From Enterobacterales bacterium (GTDB lineage: Bacteria; Pseudomonadota; Gammaproteobacteria; Enterobacterales; Succinivibrionaceae): 31,256 nucleotides of DNA. The notes below the pieces were generated by a model. The model did no database searches, was not told the origin of the DNA, and worked only from the letters and a program-made list of their open reading frames with translations. How positions within the stretch are numbered: position 1 is the stretch's first letter; each line of letters begins with the position of its first letter. Below, piece by piece: positions 9,831 through 19,389 of the stretch. Position numbers and translations under genes: made by a program. Where the stretch lies: positions 1 through 31,256 of the forward strand of contig CAAGDP010000045.1 in NCBI GenBank assembly GCA_900768635.1, in the 5' to 3' direction.

Positions 9831-11522
9831 TCATTTACTTTCTGATTCAGGTAATTTACCAATAAAATCATCCGGAATATTATCTTCATCTATCCAGATA
9901 AACTCAATATGTACCTCTTCGCCCTGTAAGCTTTTATCGTAAGAATAAAGCTTATTTTTAGTCTTGTATAATCTTATCGCGTTGATTTCTAATTCATTAA
10001 GTCGTTTAACAGTCAGAGGTTCAAATTCACCTAGCTGAAATACACCTTTCCTAAGCCAATTACCTAAAAAGCTTTGTTTTTCAGTTGATTCTATTCCCTT
10101 ACCACTATCTTGAGTTATGTAGGACTGTATGGCATTTTGTGATGGCTCAAAAATGAGTATAAACTTTCTTTTATCCTTATCCAAAGCAAGTTTGTTAGGT
10201 TTTTCAGGCAAAAATGTACCAATATTTTTTCCGAAAAAATCAGGATGATTGTTGTGAAATGATTTGGCATCAGGAATTGGAATATACATTTCATCTACAG
10301 GTCGGAATACTATGGAATTAACTTCCGAACACAAATTTTTATCACCAATAGAATCCGCTAAAGAACGAATTTTATCTCTTAGTGCAAATTTATCTATTTC
10401 TTTATTATCGCTACTATAGTCAGAAAGTTTTACATTAAGATCGTTCAGTTGATATGCTGCAACAGAGTTTTTATAGTCATTATATAGCTTAGCCAATCTT
10501 TTCTTTCGTTGATCCTTTGCTAACTTCATTCCTGTACCATAGAAGTTATTAAAGCCCGATTTCTTCTCAACCTCACCGTTAGGGGCAATTAGCCAACTGT
10601 AAGATTCAGTGATTTGATTTCGTTTTAATAAAAATTCAGGTATAGATGTTGTACCTGATTTATTTACAGAAACAGAAAACAATTCCGATGGTCCATACAC
10701 TCTGTCATACAAATCAAGAAAAAAAGAATAAGCATCTGTTACATAAACTACATCCCAGGTTTCCTGAATGATATGCTTGGGATCAAAATTCATATAGAGC
10801 TGACTGTCTGCCGGCGTGAATTTATATGTGTGCCTGCCATCAGAAAAAAGAAAATTACAAGGAAGATTCGCAGAAGTACATCCTTCAATTTTTATATTAT
10901 CGATGTTGATTTGAGCATAGTCAGTTTCACCAACATAAATAACCGGTTTTGTCTCTTCAACGGATGGCATCAGTACATGATAAACATAAGAAATCCTGTC
11001 ATATGTCAAATCAACTTTAAACCCCTGAAGGTTCGCAATAGACGATTTAATTCGTTGATTACGTAGTACTGAAATCCTTCGGGCAAGTGTTAGATACAAG
11101 TCATGGTTAATTCTATTAATCTCATCAACGGAAAAAAATTTTCCGTCTACATTCGTCTTCATTCGCTGAATCAAAGAATTCCACTCATTATGCTCTTTTT
11201 TAAACTGAGCGATCTTTTGATCATTTCCACTAAAATTGAATGTCTTTATACCAACAAGATATTTATGTTCTTGATTACCAGCTTCAATATTTTTTAAAGC
11301 GACATCAAATGAAGTATTTTTGATATCTTCTGCAAATGCATTAAAAGCAAACTGGAAAGAAGCTTCCTGGAACTTAGAATTGACAATTGGACGAAGAATT
11401 TTACTTTTGTCATTATCTGTTGGAGATGCTTCTTTCTGAGCAAACGCATGAGATAAACTTGCATAGGCAAGAATCAGACGTTTGTATGTATCTCTATTTT
11501 TAACATTAAGCTCAAACCACAT
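9831..11522 (-). CDS. Putative restriction endonuclease, NgoFVII-like C-terminal domain
   Basis: The product has 563 residues. The N-terminal region looks like a PD-(D/E)XK-type nuclease core: QE (52-53), then SFD with Asp 73, then a beta strand ending in VGIKTF (about 90-95) with Lys 93. The residue two before this lysine is Gly rather than Asp/Glu, so the catalytic triad is either divergent or differently placed. The C-terminal part (about 415-560) shows the order seen in the C-terminal domain of NgoFVII-like restriction enzymes: a YIPIP start, an FHNNHPDFF segment, an LGNWLRKGVF segment, and an LTVKRLNELEINAIRLYK end. It lies between the AIPR gene (20-base gap) and the methyltransferase, so it most likely supplies DNA cleavage in this system. 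A start at the ATG at 11522 has AGGA six bases upstream. Confidence 0.6.
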   Translation of the reverse strand: MWFELNVKNRDTYKRLILAYASLSHAFAQKEASPTDNDKSKILRPIVNSKFQEASFQFAFNAFAEDIKNTSFDVALKNIEAGNQEHKYLVGIKTFNFSGNDQKIAQFKKEHNEWNSLIQRMKTNVDGKFFSVDEINRINHDLYLTLARRISVLRNQRIKSSIANLQGFKVDLTYDRISYVYHVLMPSVEETKPVIYVGETDYAQINIDNIKIEGCTSANLPCNFLFSDGRHTYKFTPADSQLYMNFDPKHIIQETWDVVYVTDAYSFFLDLYDRVYGPSELFSVSVNKSGTTSIPEFLLKRNQITESYSWLIAPNGEVEKKSGFNNFYGTGMKLAKDQRKKRLAKLYNDYKNSVAAYQLNDLNVKLSDYSSDNKEIDKFALRDKIRSLADSIGDKNLCSEVNSIVFRPVDEMYIPIPDAKSFHNNHPDFFGKNIGTFLPEKPNKLALDKDKRKFILIFEPSQNAIQSYITQDSGKGIESTEKQSFLGNWLRKGVFQLGEFEPLTVKRLNELEINAIRLYKTKNKLYSYDKSLQGEEVHIEFIWIDEDNIPDDFIGKLPESESK

Positions 11523-11542
11523 AACCTATCCTGTTCTGATGA

Positions 11543-13627
11543 CTAAAATTCAAAGCCTTCTTCTCTTAGTTTTTTTAATCCCTCCAAGGCATATTTACAG
11601 TTAAATTCATTGTATTTTTGCATATAGGCAATAGAGTATATAGCTTTTTGCCATTTTTCAGCTAGTATATGATTATGTGTATCAAACTGATATGCCTCTT
11701 TCCAATGAGTATAGTTGATAGCTTCAATTTCAAAGTTAATACCTTTATCGATTTTAGCCTCTTTTTTGTTAGTCTTCTTTTTCTCACTCAGTTTGTCTTT
11801 AGAAAGAATGTACCGACTAGCAAGGTCATGAAGAAAAGCCCTTGATGAAAAAGAATCCCTTAGTTTTATCCAGCATTTTTCTTGTTTACACCACTGAGTA
11901 ACATTAGCATAACCTTGATCAGGACTTGTAATACACTTCATTACCTCTTCAGCAAGATTTGTTAATTTTTCAAGCAAATCAGAAGAAACGGACTGCTCTA
12001 GCCATATGACACTGAGGTCAAACATTTCTAATTGTCCAAGTTCACTTTTAACGTGCTCAGCTAATAAAGAGATAGTATAAGTTGCTATATTTGCAAGGTA
12101 TCCACCATCGTACCATTTTGACTGTTTTATTGATTCTTTTAAATCTCTCAGGAGAATAATGAGACTAACAGTGTTCTTGTAATATTCATCAGAAAATACT
12201 CCCGTATCATCTTTATTGATCCATTTTTCATCTATAATTTTTGAGAATCTGGAAAACAAACTAGCTGCACCCTTAGAAACAATATTGGGCTCCGCCGGAT
12301 CTTTCCAACACAACCATACTCTTGCCAAATCCTCTTTTTTAATGATCTGTTTTTTTGGATATCTGGATTCAAAAGATTTTTGTTGTCCCTTGCTACTAAA
12401 CATAACCTTTTGTTTGTAAGAACCTTTAGATCTTTCATAATACCAGAAAGTACCTGTAATGCTGTTGAGTGCAGGAGTAATAAGTCGTTCTGATTTCTTT
12501 TCCATATCGACATGGAAAGGATGATTAGAAAAGAAATCAGCATCTGAAATTTTATTCTGACTATTTGATGCTCTAGAAATAGCAATGACCATTTGATCAG
12601 CTTCATCACGCGTAAGATCGTCAGTAATTTCAGTAAGCTTAATTGCTACAGATGCACGGCTGACGTCTATCTTTTCAACATAAACTGCTTTTGAAAGAGT
12701 GGCTGTGGTTTGACCACCATTAATAATCTGAAAATCTGTAGCTTCAATTAATAACCCTGTATCACTGAATTTTAAATTACGTGCAGTGACAGCTATACCA
12801 TTATTGAGAATAAAGAATTTTTCCGGATTATTTTTTATTGAGTTTCGAATTTGTTTATTAACAGCTGTTGTTGAAGATAAAAAAGATCTAACGTTTCCTT
12901 CTAGCAGTCTGGAACCAGAATTTTTATACATAGTAGCAAGAAGTGTGGCAGGAATCGCGCCTATATAGGATTTAAAGCCTTCACCCTCTGATGCCAGAGA
13001 TAAAGAAAGTGGCGAATCCTTAAAACTATAAATTTTTGGTTCTCTTGCTCCATTTAAAGATTCAATTTCATATAATCTCTTAAGATCCCAAAGCTCAATT
13101 GATACAGGAATATCATAAACTGGATCTATGGATAGAAGTTTAATACGTTCACTTAAGGAATAATCTGTAAAGATAAGAATTGTTAATCTTTCTATATGTG
13201 AATTCTTAATTTCATCAATGGCATCATATTCAGGAGTTGAATAATCGATATGTAAACTTTCAATAATCTTGAAATCTTTATCATCTTTAAGAAGCTTAAA
13301 AAAAGTTCTGACTCTATTTGCTAAAGTAACTAAATCACTAGATGTAAGGACTTTTTGTTGTTTAAAGAAATCAAAGAGAGATGTAACAAGGACTAAAGTC
13401 TGATCATCATCATCATATCTGAAACCTTCTACTTTAATTCTGCTTGTACCTACTTTCCCATCAATAAAGACAGTTATCAAATCACCTATTTCGCTATGTT
13501 CTGTACGATCATATGAACAGTGAATAAAACTTTGTTCTAACCCTTGTCCCATTTCATTTTCCTGAAAAGATATACATTCAGACTGAAATTTATCGACAAA
13601 TTCACTGAAAGAAACTTCACTGTTCAT
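11543..13627 (-). CDS. AIPR-family protein
   Basis: This 694-residue protein carries the AIPR core (about 235-500), seen as FFILNNGIAVTARNL (271-285) and IINGGQTTATLSKA (301-314); the NNGI and INGGQT motifs are diagnostic for AIPR. The family was first noted from phage-abortive-infection loci and recurs in restriction-modification-type operons; its biochemical activity is not settled. An N-terminal region (1-200) of mixed alpha/beta character precedes the core, and a Lys/Glu-rich helical tail (about 630-694) follows. The gene has its own strong ribosome binding site (AGGAG, seven bases before the ATG) and a 123-base gap upstream that may hold an internal promoter. Confidence 0.85.
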   Translation of the reverse strand: MNSEVSFSEFVDKFQSECISFQENEMGQGLEQSFIHCSYDRTEHSEIGDLITVFIDGKVGTSRIKVEGFRYDDDDQTLVLVTSLFDFFKQQKVLTSSDLVTLANRVRTFFKLLKDDKDFKIIESLHIDYSTPEYDAIDEIKNSHIERLTILIFTDYSLSERIKLLSIDPVYDIPVSIELWDLKRLYEIESLNGAREPKIYSFKDSPLSLSLASEGEGFKSYIGAIPATLLATMYKNSGSRLLEGNVRSFLSSTTAVNKQIRNSIKNNPEKFFILNNGIAVTARNLKFSDTGLLIEATDFQIINGGQTTATLSKAVYVEKIDVSRASVAIKLTEITDDLTRDEADQMVIAISRASNSQNKISDADFFSNHPFHVDMEKKSERLITPALNSITGTFWYYERSKGSYKQKVMFSSKGQQKSFESRYPKKQIIKKEDLARVWLCWKDPAEPNIVSKGAASLFSRFSKIIDEKWINKDDTGVFSDEYYKNTVSLIILLRDLKESIKQSKWYDGGYLANIATYTISLLAEHVKSELGQLEMFDLSVIWLEQSVSSDLLEKLTNLAEEVMKCITSPDQGYANVTQWCKQEKCWIKLRDSFSSRAFLHDLASRYILSKDKLSEKKKTNKKEAKIDKGINFEIEAINYTHWKEAYQFDTHNHILAEKWQKAIYSIAYMQKYNEFNCKYALEGLKKLREEGFEF

Positions 13628-13674
13628 AGACAGCTCCTTTATCTATTAAAACTAAATAACTGATACACCATATA

Positions 13675-13704
13675 CCTATAGCTGTAACATAAAAAATTCA
13701 TCAA
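13675..13704 (-). promoter_or_regulatory. Possible internal promoter before the AIPR gene
   Basis: On the minus strand, TTGATG (13704-13699) and TATAGG (13680-13675) are separated by 18 bases, about 50 bases before the AIPR start. This could allow AIPR, nuclease and methyltransferase to be expressed separately from the two ATPase genes. It rests on a visual consensus match in AT-rich DNA. Confidence 0.3.
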
Positions 13705-13750
13705 AAATAATTTGTCATTAGTACAAAATAAGAAAGACTAGAAATAAAAA

Positions 13751-16600
13751 TTAATATTTGTAATCATCAGGTAAATTATAGCGATAAATGTCATTAACAT
13801 CATAATTTATCTTTAAACGTGTTCTCTCCAAATCTCCTGTACATGGGACTGCAAGACCTAAAGCACATATAATATCCTGATAATCTTTTTTAAATACAGG
13901 ATCCTTAAAAAAATTAGGTTGTACAGAATATATAATTAGTTGCGGATTTAAATTTAATCTCGGCTTATTTCTTGCTATTGCTGTATTTGAAAGTTCTTTA
14001 TCTTTTGGATAATCACGCTTTAATATGCTTATTTGTTCAGAAGACAATCTTCTAGACAAATCAGAACCTCTCATTAATGAACCGGAAGAAAAGTAAATAT
14101 ACTTCTTATCATCCCTTTTTAAGTAAACCTTAGAGGGGATTGCTACAAACTTTCTACCTAAATTAAACAAATCCAACTTATCATGCAATGTTCTATAATT
14201 GGAAAGGACAGTAACAGTCCATTTAAAATCAGATAACTTTTTACTAATATATTCGGCAATATCAGCTCGCATTATTTCACCCCATCCAATTGCATTAAAT
14301 TCAGAAACAAGTTTTGAAATTTGGAATGAATCGACATTATCCCAATAAGCATCCGGATAATCAGTTACATCAGGGGAAACTTTCATAACGTTATTTGAAT
14401 TTAACTCAGATAAAAATTCGGCTACAATCTCCTTGTTCTTAATTAATAAATCCTTATCGAAAGGTAATTTTGAGGACTGAAGTACCTGACCGGCAATATT
14501 TACATCTAAAGTTAAATTTGTACTATGATGCATTTTATTTCTTGCAGCAATTCGTAGTTTTAGATATGCAGGTGCCTGATGAATTTTAAAGCCAAAAGTT
14601 GAAGGTGTTTGATCATGATCATTCATAATATTAACCTGCTCAATAAATTCCTTTTGAGCACAACATGATTCTTTAAACATATCTTTTATAACATCTGTCA
14701 ACCAAACTTTCATTATTCTTGTGTCATAACCTCTGTACCCAAAAAACCTTCCCATTTGAACTAAAGTATCTACAGCAGAAGTTCTTCTAGTAAGATAAGA
14801 AACACATAACCCCTCAATTGTTACGCCACGAGATAATGAATATCCTCCTACAAGAATAATTTTTAAATTTTTGTAGGTCTTATAAATATTAGCTAATTTG
14901 TCTCCTCTGTAATCACTATTAATAGTCTCTAAACGGATTTTTTCCATTGCGGAGAATAATGAATGTTTCCAAATATTATCAAATTCAGTTTTTGATAAAT
15001 ATTCAAATGTATAATTGGAAGAACATTCAAATTCATTTGAAATACAACCCTCCTCCCAAATTTTCTTATACGCAAGGTATCGTTCATCTGACAACAATTC
15101 AGATTTATCTAAACCTTGCGCTAATCGAATAGCATTACACTCAGCTTTCCAGAAATCCTCTATCAAATCAGAGATAGATTTATGATTTGACTTTCTGTAG
15201 TCAATATTTACAAGCATAGAAACATGAGAATCTATGGTCAATTCCTTGAATACACAACAACAGAAAAAATATCTAAGAGCTAAAATAAGAGACGGAGGTA
15301 ACTTATCAATTGAGGCATCTTTGGCTAAGGAATTATTAAAAATTTCCTCCACATTATTTTCAATAGGAATTATAACCTGATCCTCAAGTTGTCCAGATTG
15401 GCAATCAGGATCATTATCGTCTTTACCAAATAGCTCATTAACACCAGTATATCCCTTAGGTGTTAGCTTTACGAATATGAAATTATTAGGAAACAAATCA
15501 GGCAACTGATATATTTGGTCAGATTCCAAGACTTGAGGATTAATAAATAAATTTGCATAAGGCGTAGCTGTGACTGCTAAATAGGCACTTTTTCTAAAAT
15601 ACTTTAAAAGATTTCTGATAGCACCGTTAACTGCAGTATATTCATCTATCTCTTTTTTGGTATTAAGACTAGCATGATCAGCTTCATCATCAATAATCAA
15701 ACATGGGATATTCTGAGCAATTTCTCTTCTATCAGAGTTCTTATCGGGATTATCAGGATTTCCTCCAAGCCATTCTAGAAGATTGTTAAGTATTCTTGAA
15801 TTTTTCTTACATACCGCAACATAAACACTATTATGTTTAGATAATATTTTTGAACCTTGATCTTTTGAAAAATCTTTATCCAAAGTAGTTATAGGTTCAA
15901 AATGAAAGTAGTCATATTTATTAAATAATTTTCTTATACCACAATTCTGATAGTAAGATTCTCTAGAGAGGGTATAGCCAATAAAATCTTCATTAATTCT
16001 TTCTTGAGTCTGAAACCTTAAATCATCAGTTAATCCAGCCAATACAATTATAAACCTCCAACCGACATCAACAGCTTTATGAATTGTAGCCATAAAGAAA
16101 CACGTTTTGCCAGACTGAACTTCTCCCATCAATAGTCCTTTTACTTTAATATTGTTATCTAAGGTGGGATCTTCAAATCGGTCTATAATTCGATCAGCAA
16201 GTTGTCCAATACTATCAATACTTTTTCTACTGAAACATTTCTTGTTTTTAAGATATTCGGCGTATGCATTCCATTGATTCCACTGAATGGAATTATACTT
16301 GTCCTTTAACCATTCCTTATGTTCAGGATCTTCAATGGCATACACTTTATCAGTTTGATAGGAACATAAACTCGTATATTTTTTGAAAAAGTCATCTTTA
16401 AATTCCTTAAGATCTTTTGGAGAATTTTCAAGCTGATTAACATATAGTGCAAATCTATTCAACATCTTAATCTCTTCAAAAACCTTGTTAAAATTCTTTT
16501 CAAAAAGGTCTGAATAGGTATCCAAGGTAACTGTTATATCTTTAAATGAATTTTTTAAGAAAGCATCAAATAACTGTACAAATACAAAATCAACTGCCAT
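13751..16600 (-). CDS. Z1-domain superfamily 2 helicase/ATPase
   Basis: This 949-residue protein has SF2 motor motifs: Walker A GEVQSGKT (159-166), Walker B DDEADH (304-309) and TATPYAN (344-350). The Z1 domain follows at about 580-660, recognised by GGYSLSRGVTIEGL and the DTLVQMGRFFGYRGY segment, the latter containing the arginine finger-like R of helicase motif VI. Z1 proteins are DNA-translocating or remodelling ATPases found in operons with MORC-like ATPases, AIPR proteins, nucleases and methyltransferases. Its start overlaps the end of the upstream MORC-like gene by 11 bases, which implies translational coupling and a joint function. The C-terminal 250 residues are unassigned. Confidence 0.9.
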   Translation of the reverse strand: MAVDFVFVQLFDAFLKNSFKDITVTLDTYSDLFEKNFNKVFEEIKMLNRFALYVNQLENSPKDLKEFKDDFFKKYTSLCSYQTDKVYAIEDPEHKEWLKDKYNSIQWNQWNAYAEYLKNKKCFSRKSIDSIGQLADRIIDRFEDPTLDNNIKVKGLLMGEVQSGKTCFFMATIHKAVDVGWRFIIVLAGLTDDLRFQTQERINEDFIGYTLSRESYYQNCGIRKLFNKYDYFHFEPITTLDKDFSKDQGSKILSKHNSVYVAVCKKNSRILNNLLEWLGGNPDNPDKNSDRREIAQNIPCLIIDDEADHASLNTKKEIDEYTAVNGAIRNLLKYFRKSAYLAVTATPYANLFINPQVLESDQIYQLPDLFPNNFIFVKLTPKGYTGVNELFGKDDNDPDCQSGQLEDQVIIPIENNVEEIFNNSLAKDASIDKLPPSLILALRYFFCCCVFKELTIDSHVSMLVNIDYRKSNHKSISDLIEDFWKAECNAIRLAQGLDKSELLSDERYLAYKKIWEEGCISNEFECSSNYTFEYLSKTEFDNIWKHSLFSAMEKIRLETINSDYRGDKLANIYKTYKNLKIILVGGYSLSRGVTIEGLCVSYLTRRTSAVDTLVQMGRFFGYRGYDTRIMKVWLTDVIKDMFKESCCAQKEFIEQVNIMNDHDQTPSTFGFKIHQAPAYLKLRIAARNKMHHSTNLTLDVNIAGQVLQSSKLPFDKDLLIKNKEIVAEFLSELNSNNVMKVSPDVTDYPDAYWDNVDSFQISKLVSEFNAIGWGEIMRADIAEYISKKLSDFKWTVTVLSNYRTLHDKLDLFNLGRKFVAIPSKVYLKRDDKKYIYFSSGSLMRGSDLSRRLSSEQISILKRDYPKDKELSNTAIARNKPRLNLNPQLIIYSVQPNFFKDPVFKKDYQDIICALGLAVPCTGDLERTRLKINYDVNDIYRYNLPDDYKY

Positions 16601-17987
16601 AATAGATACCCCGAATTTTTTCTGCTAAATCAGAAGATAGATTCACTAGAAGATTTTCAAACTCAATTTCTTCAAATTGATTTTTATTAACTAAATTTCC
16701 ATCAGATCTATCTGCATATATAGAATCATATGGAAGAGTTAATGAAATAATTTTCAATAAAGTCCTAATCTCTGAATTAGAATCAATAATTTTTTTAACA
16801 TACTCATTTTGTTCATTAATCTCATAAGTAATTAACCCTGTATCTGTTTCTTTTCTTATCCATATTCCATCACATGAAATTTCCAATTTAGCTCTTTTAG
16901 TAAAAGTTCTCTTACTCCGGATAGATAATTTTTCTACAGTTTTTCTTAAATACTTTTTTAATCTTTCCGGCAAAGTTGCAGATGATTTTTTAACATCAAG
17001 TTTCCATTCTTTATCTATTTGGGAACTATTAGGAATATCAACTTGAACCCGTATCAGTTTTGATAATTCAGATTTATTATTTAAATAGAACCATGATCCA
17101 TAAATGACTAAACGTTTGTTTCTATAAATGTAAAATCCCTGATTTTGATGAAGATCGCCAATTTTCTTTATCATGTTATGCGGAATTTTATCAGGATATG
17201 GTAACACCCATGGAATAATTGAAACTTCAGAATTTGTGTTTTGAATTTTTTCTTGAGGAAAAGCAATATAAGATATTTCAGATAGAAATGGATCAATTCC
17301 CTCAACTTTTACACCATTACAGGTAATATTTAGTGGAGTGTGATTTGTATCTACACTATTTTGCTCAATTCTTTCGTAAAACTCTAAATATCTATGAAAT
17401 ACCAATGATAAATGAGACTCAACGTCAGATAATATTCTTTTCAATACATCAGATTCATAATCACCATTAGCCTCTTGAAGCAATAGATCTAGTTTTTCCC
17501 ATATAACAAGAGTTCCTGAATCTAGTTGATGCAGATCTTCAATCTCTCTAATATAAAGCAAATCTTCTGGTGCAGGTATTTGTAGCATCCATTTTTTTTG
17601 CTCCTTAATAAAATCCAAATCCCATCTTGCACAAGAAATTAAATTATCTTGCTTTGTTACAACTGTTAAAGACCTGCATTGTGATAGCGATGCCATTTTT
17701 AATCCGAGACCAAACCTACCTAAATCTTTACCATCTCTCGCCTGTAGTACGGGTTTGCTACCATAAACCATAGCAATTTCTAACATCGCTTTATTCATAC
17801 CCATGCCATCATCCAATATAGTTAAATACTTATGATTAGCTCTTGGGAATTGTATTTTTATATTATGAGCGTCGGCAGCAATACTATTGTCAATAATATC
17901 AGCTATTGCTGACTTTAAAGAATAACCAATCGATCTTGTAGATTCCATAAGATTGTCTGCTTGAGGTATAAGTTCTTTATATTCCAT
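16590..17987 (-). CDS. MORC/MutL-like GHKL ATPase of the Z1 operon
   Basis: This 465-residue protein has an N-terminal GHKL ATP-binding fold: N-box ADIIDNSIAA (29-38) with the Mg-binding Asn 34, G1 box DDGMGM (59-64) and G2 box GRFGLGLK (90-97). The position normally holding the catalytic Glu of the N-box is Asp 30. A transducer-like S5 region follows to about 330, with basic DNA-contacting candidates such as NKRLVIYG. A helical C-terminal region ends the protein. Members of this family act as ATP-driven clamps on DNA, and prokaryotic versions occur with Z1 helicases in restriction-type operons. It is the first gene of the operon, read from the AT-rich gap after traA. The ribosome binding site before the ATG is weak. 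Confidence 0.88.
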   Translation of the reverse strand: MEYKELIPQADNLMESTRSIGYSLKSAIADIIDNSIAADAHNIKIQFPRANHKYLTILDDGMGMNKAMLEIAMVYGSKPVLQARDGKDLGRFGLGLKMASLSQCRSLTVVTKQDNLISCARWDLDFIKEQKKWMLQIPAPEDLLYIREIEDLHQLDSGTLVIWEKLDLLLQEANGDYESDVLKRILSDVESHLSLVFHRYLEFYERIEQNSVDTNHTPLNITCNGVKVEGIDPFLSEISYIAFPQEKIQNTNSEVSIIPWVLPYPDKIPHNMIKKIGDLHQNQGFYIYRNKRLVIYGSWFYLNNKSELSKLIRVQVDIPNSSQIDKEWKLDVKKSSATLPERLKKYLRKTVEKLSIRSKRTFTKRAKLEISCDGIWIRKETDTGLITYEINEQNEYVKKIIDSNSEIRTLLKIISLTLPYDSIYADRSDGNLVNKNQFEEIEFENLLVNLSSDLAEKIRGIYYGS

Positions 17988-18025
17988 AAGGTTTCTGGCA
18001 ATCCCGATTTAGAGTAGCTTAATCA

Positions 18026-18055
18026 ATATAAGAAAAAATCAGTTACTAACTTCAA
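18026..18055 (-). promoter_or_regulatory. Possible promoter of the defence operon
   Basis: On the minus strand, TTGAAG (18055-18050) and TTATAT (18031-18026) are spaced by 18 bases, about 40 bases upstream of the MORC-like ATG. The surrounding gap (17988-18394) is AT-rich and holds no gene that I can support. The match is by eye. Confidence 0.35.
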
Positions 18056-18394
18056 TAATGAAAATTTTACAATTGCTTTTTCATTTAAATAAAAATACAG
18101 ATCTGTGGTAATCCGAATGGTCCTAATTGAGGTCAGCTTTAATAATAAGATAATTGAAATCATTAGAGTATGACTACTGTCCCAATTTCATTTAACAACT
18201 TTAATGACTAGTTCAAATTCATAAAAGCTATTCAATAATCTTTTGTCATTCTCCTCCCACAAAACAAATGTTCACAATAATTTTTCCTCCTTTCCTGGTC
18301 ATATACTCTTCCTAAGAAAAAGATTGCTTCCTAATAAATCCGTTACCCTTCTCCTGTAGATTTCTTCATATTGATTATAACCAGGTACACAAAT

Positions 18395-18420
18395 AAAAAA
18401 GCGACCCTGAAAAGGATCGC
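18395..18420 (-). terminator. Rho-independent terminator after traA
   Basis: On the minus strand a GCGATCC stem pairs with GGGTCGC (one G-U pair) around a six-base loop, followed directly by six T residues. It lies 22 bases past the traA stop and separates transfer transcription from the defence operon. A longer imperfect repeat brackets it: TTTCTTCATA plus ACCAG on the left (18361-18383), and their complement as one block on the right (18424-18438). Confidence 0.85.
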
Positions 18421-18442
18421 CATCTGGTTATGAAGAAATATT

Positions 18443-18835
18443 TCAGTTGATCTGCTGAGCAAGTTTTATCATCATTTCCACTGCTTCAGCATGGGGAATA
18501 TCCTGAGGAAGTGTTGCAGATACAACGCCGTTAATAACAGTAGGAGCGTAAAACAATCCCAGACCGGATGCTATACCCATGGCAAAAGCCATAATACTCT
18601 GTCGGGCCACTCCGGCAATAATTCCCACCAGCATCATAGACAAAGCAATAATTTTACCTAAGGTACCCTGGGCCCATCCTAAAAGCGTATTCCATACATC
18701 ATCAAATTCCGATCCCTGATCACCTGCAAAAACAGCATCGGAGCAAGTCAGAGCCAAAGCTACAAATGCCAGACGCCACACCATAACCTCCTTTAAATTA
18801 TCCTTAAGTGACTTATGGTTAAAAATTTGTTTCAT
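18443..18835 (-). CDS. traA: TraA-like conjugative pilin precursor
   Basis: This 130-residue precursor has a long leader. A charged stretch is followed by a hydrophobic segment (about 19-36) ending in AVFA, a likely signal peptidase site. The mature part has two hydrophobic helices (about 62-83 and 85-108) joined by a short basic loop (ARQS), the layout of F-type/VirB2-like pilins, which are inserted in the inner membrane and then assembled into the pilus. It lies directly after traV, as in SXT/R391. The ATG at 18835 has AGGA eight bases upstream. An internal start near 18783 has a stronger GGAGG but would shorten the leader. The gene ends the transcription unit at a clear terminator. Confidence 0.7.
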   Translation of the reverse strand: MKQIFNHKSLKDNLKEVMVWRLAFVALALTCSDAVFAGDQGSEFDDVWNTLLGWAQGTLGKIIALSMMLVGIIAGVARQSIMAFAMGIASGLGLFYAPTVINGVVSATLPQDIPHAEAVEMMIKLAQQIN

Positions 18836-18891
18836 AAAATAGTTCCTATAGTAAAGTTACAAAAAAATCAGATCAGGTTTTCTCCTGAAGA

Positions 18892-19389
18892 TTATTCCAA
18901 AGGTGTAAAAACCCGATCCTCCATCAAATTCTGTTCGCCGGTGATCCATTTCCGTGGTTCAATCTCCGTGTAAATATATCCCGGAAGATGCAATGAGCCT
19001 GCTTCATCTACCCAGCTGCCGATTAATATCCGCAATACCTTACCCTGAGTACGGACAGGGGCCGGCAGCTGTTGAGGTTCAATAACCGGCACGGAGCTGT
19101 AAAGAAAAACACCGGATGAAGCACCGGAACTAACTTTATTGTGAGATTCCCTGTCAGTTGCTCCTTCAGACTTGTTTTTTTGATTGTCATCCACCGGCGA
19201 TACACTTTTATCCCGGGAAATATCAGGAAACATGGAGCGATCATAAGCTTCCTCCACAGACATGCAGGAAATTCCCTGCTCCATCCCCGGACATCCATAA
19301 TCCTCCGCTCCCATATTCAGCCAGCTGCAACCGGATAATGCACTGGCAACCAGCACCACGCCAGTTTTAACAAAGGTTCTATTTGTCAT
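18892..19389 (-). CDS. traV: TraV-like outer-membrane lipoprotein of the T4SS
   Basis: Starting at the ATG at 19389, the product has 165 residues and begins with a lipoprotein signal ending in the lipobox LSGC (Cys 21). After it comes the TraV signature: YGCPGMEQGISCMSVEEAYD, with two conserved cysteines. TraV is the lipoprotein that links TraK secretin-like and TraB/VirB10-like subunits in the outer-membrane core complex. The frame stays open upstream to 19467, but that would put an extra 26 residues in front of the lipoprotein signal, so the internal ATG is chosen. It overlaps the end of traB by 11 bases. The middle region (about 60-100) is rich in Ser, Asp, Lys and Asn. Confidence 0.85.
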   Translation of the reverse strand: MTNRTFVKTGVVLVASALSGCSWLNMGAEDYGCPGMEQGISCMSVEEAYDRSMFPDISRDKSVSPVDDNQKNKSEGATDRESHNKVSSGASSGVFLYSSVPVIEPQQLPAPVRTQGKVLRILIGSWVDEAGSLHLPGYIYTEIEPRKWITGEQNLMEDRVFTPLE

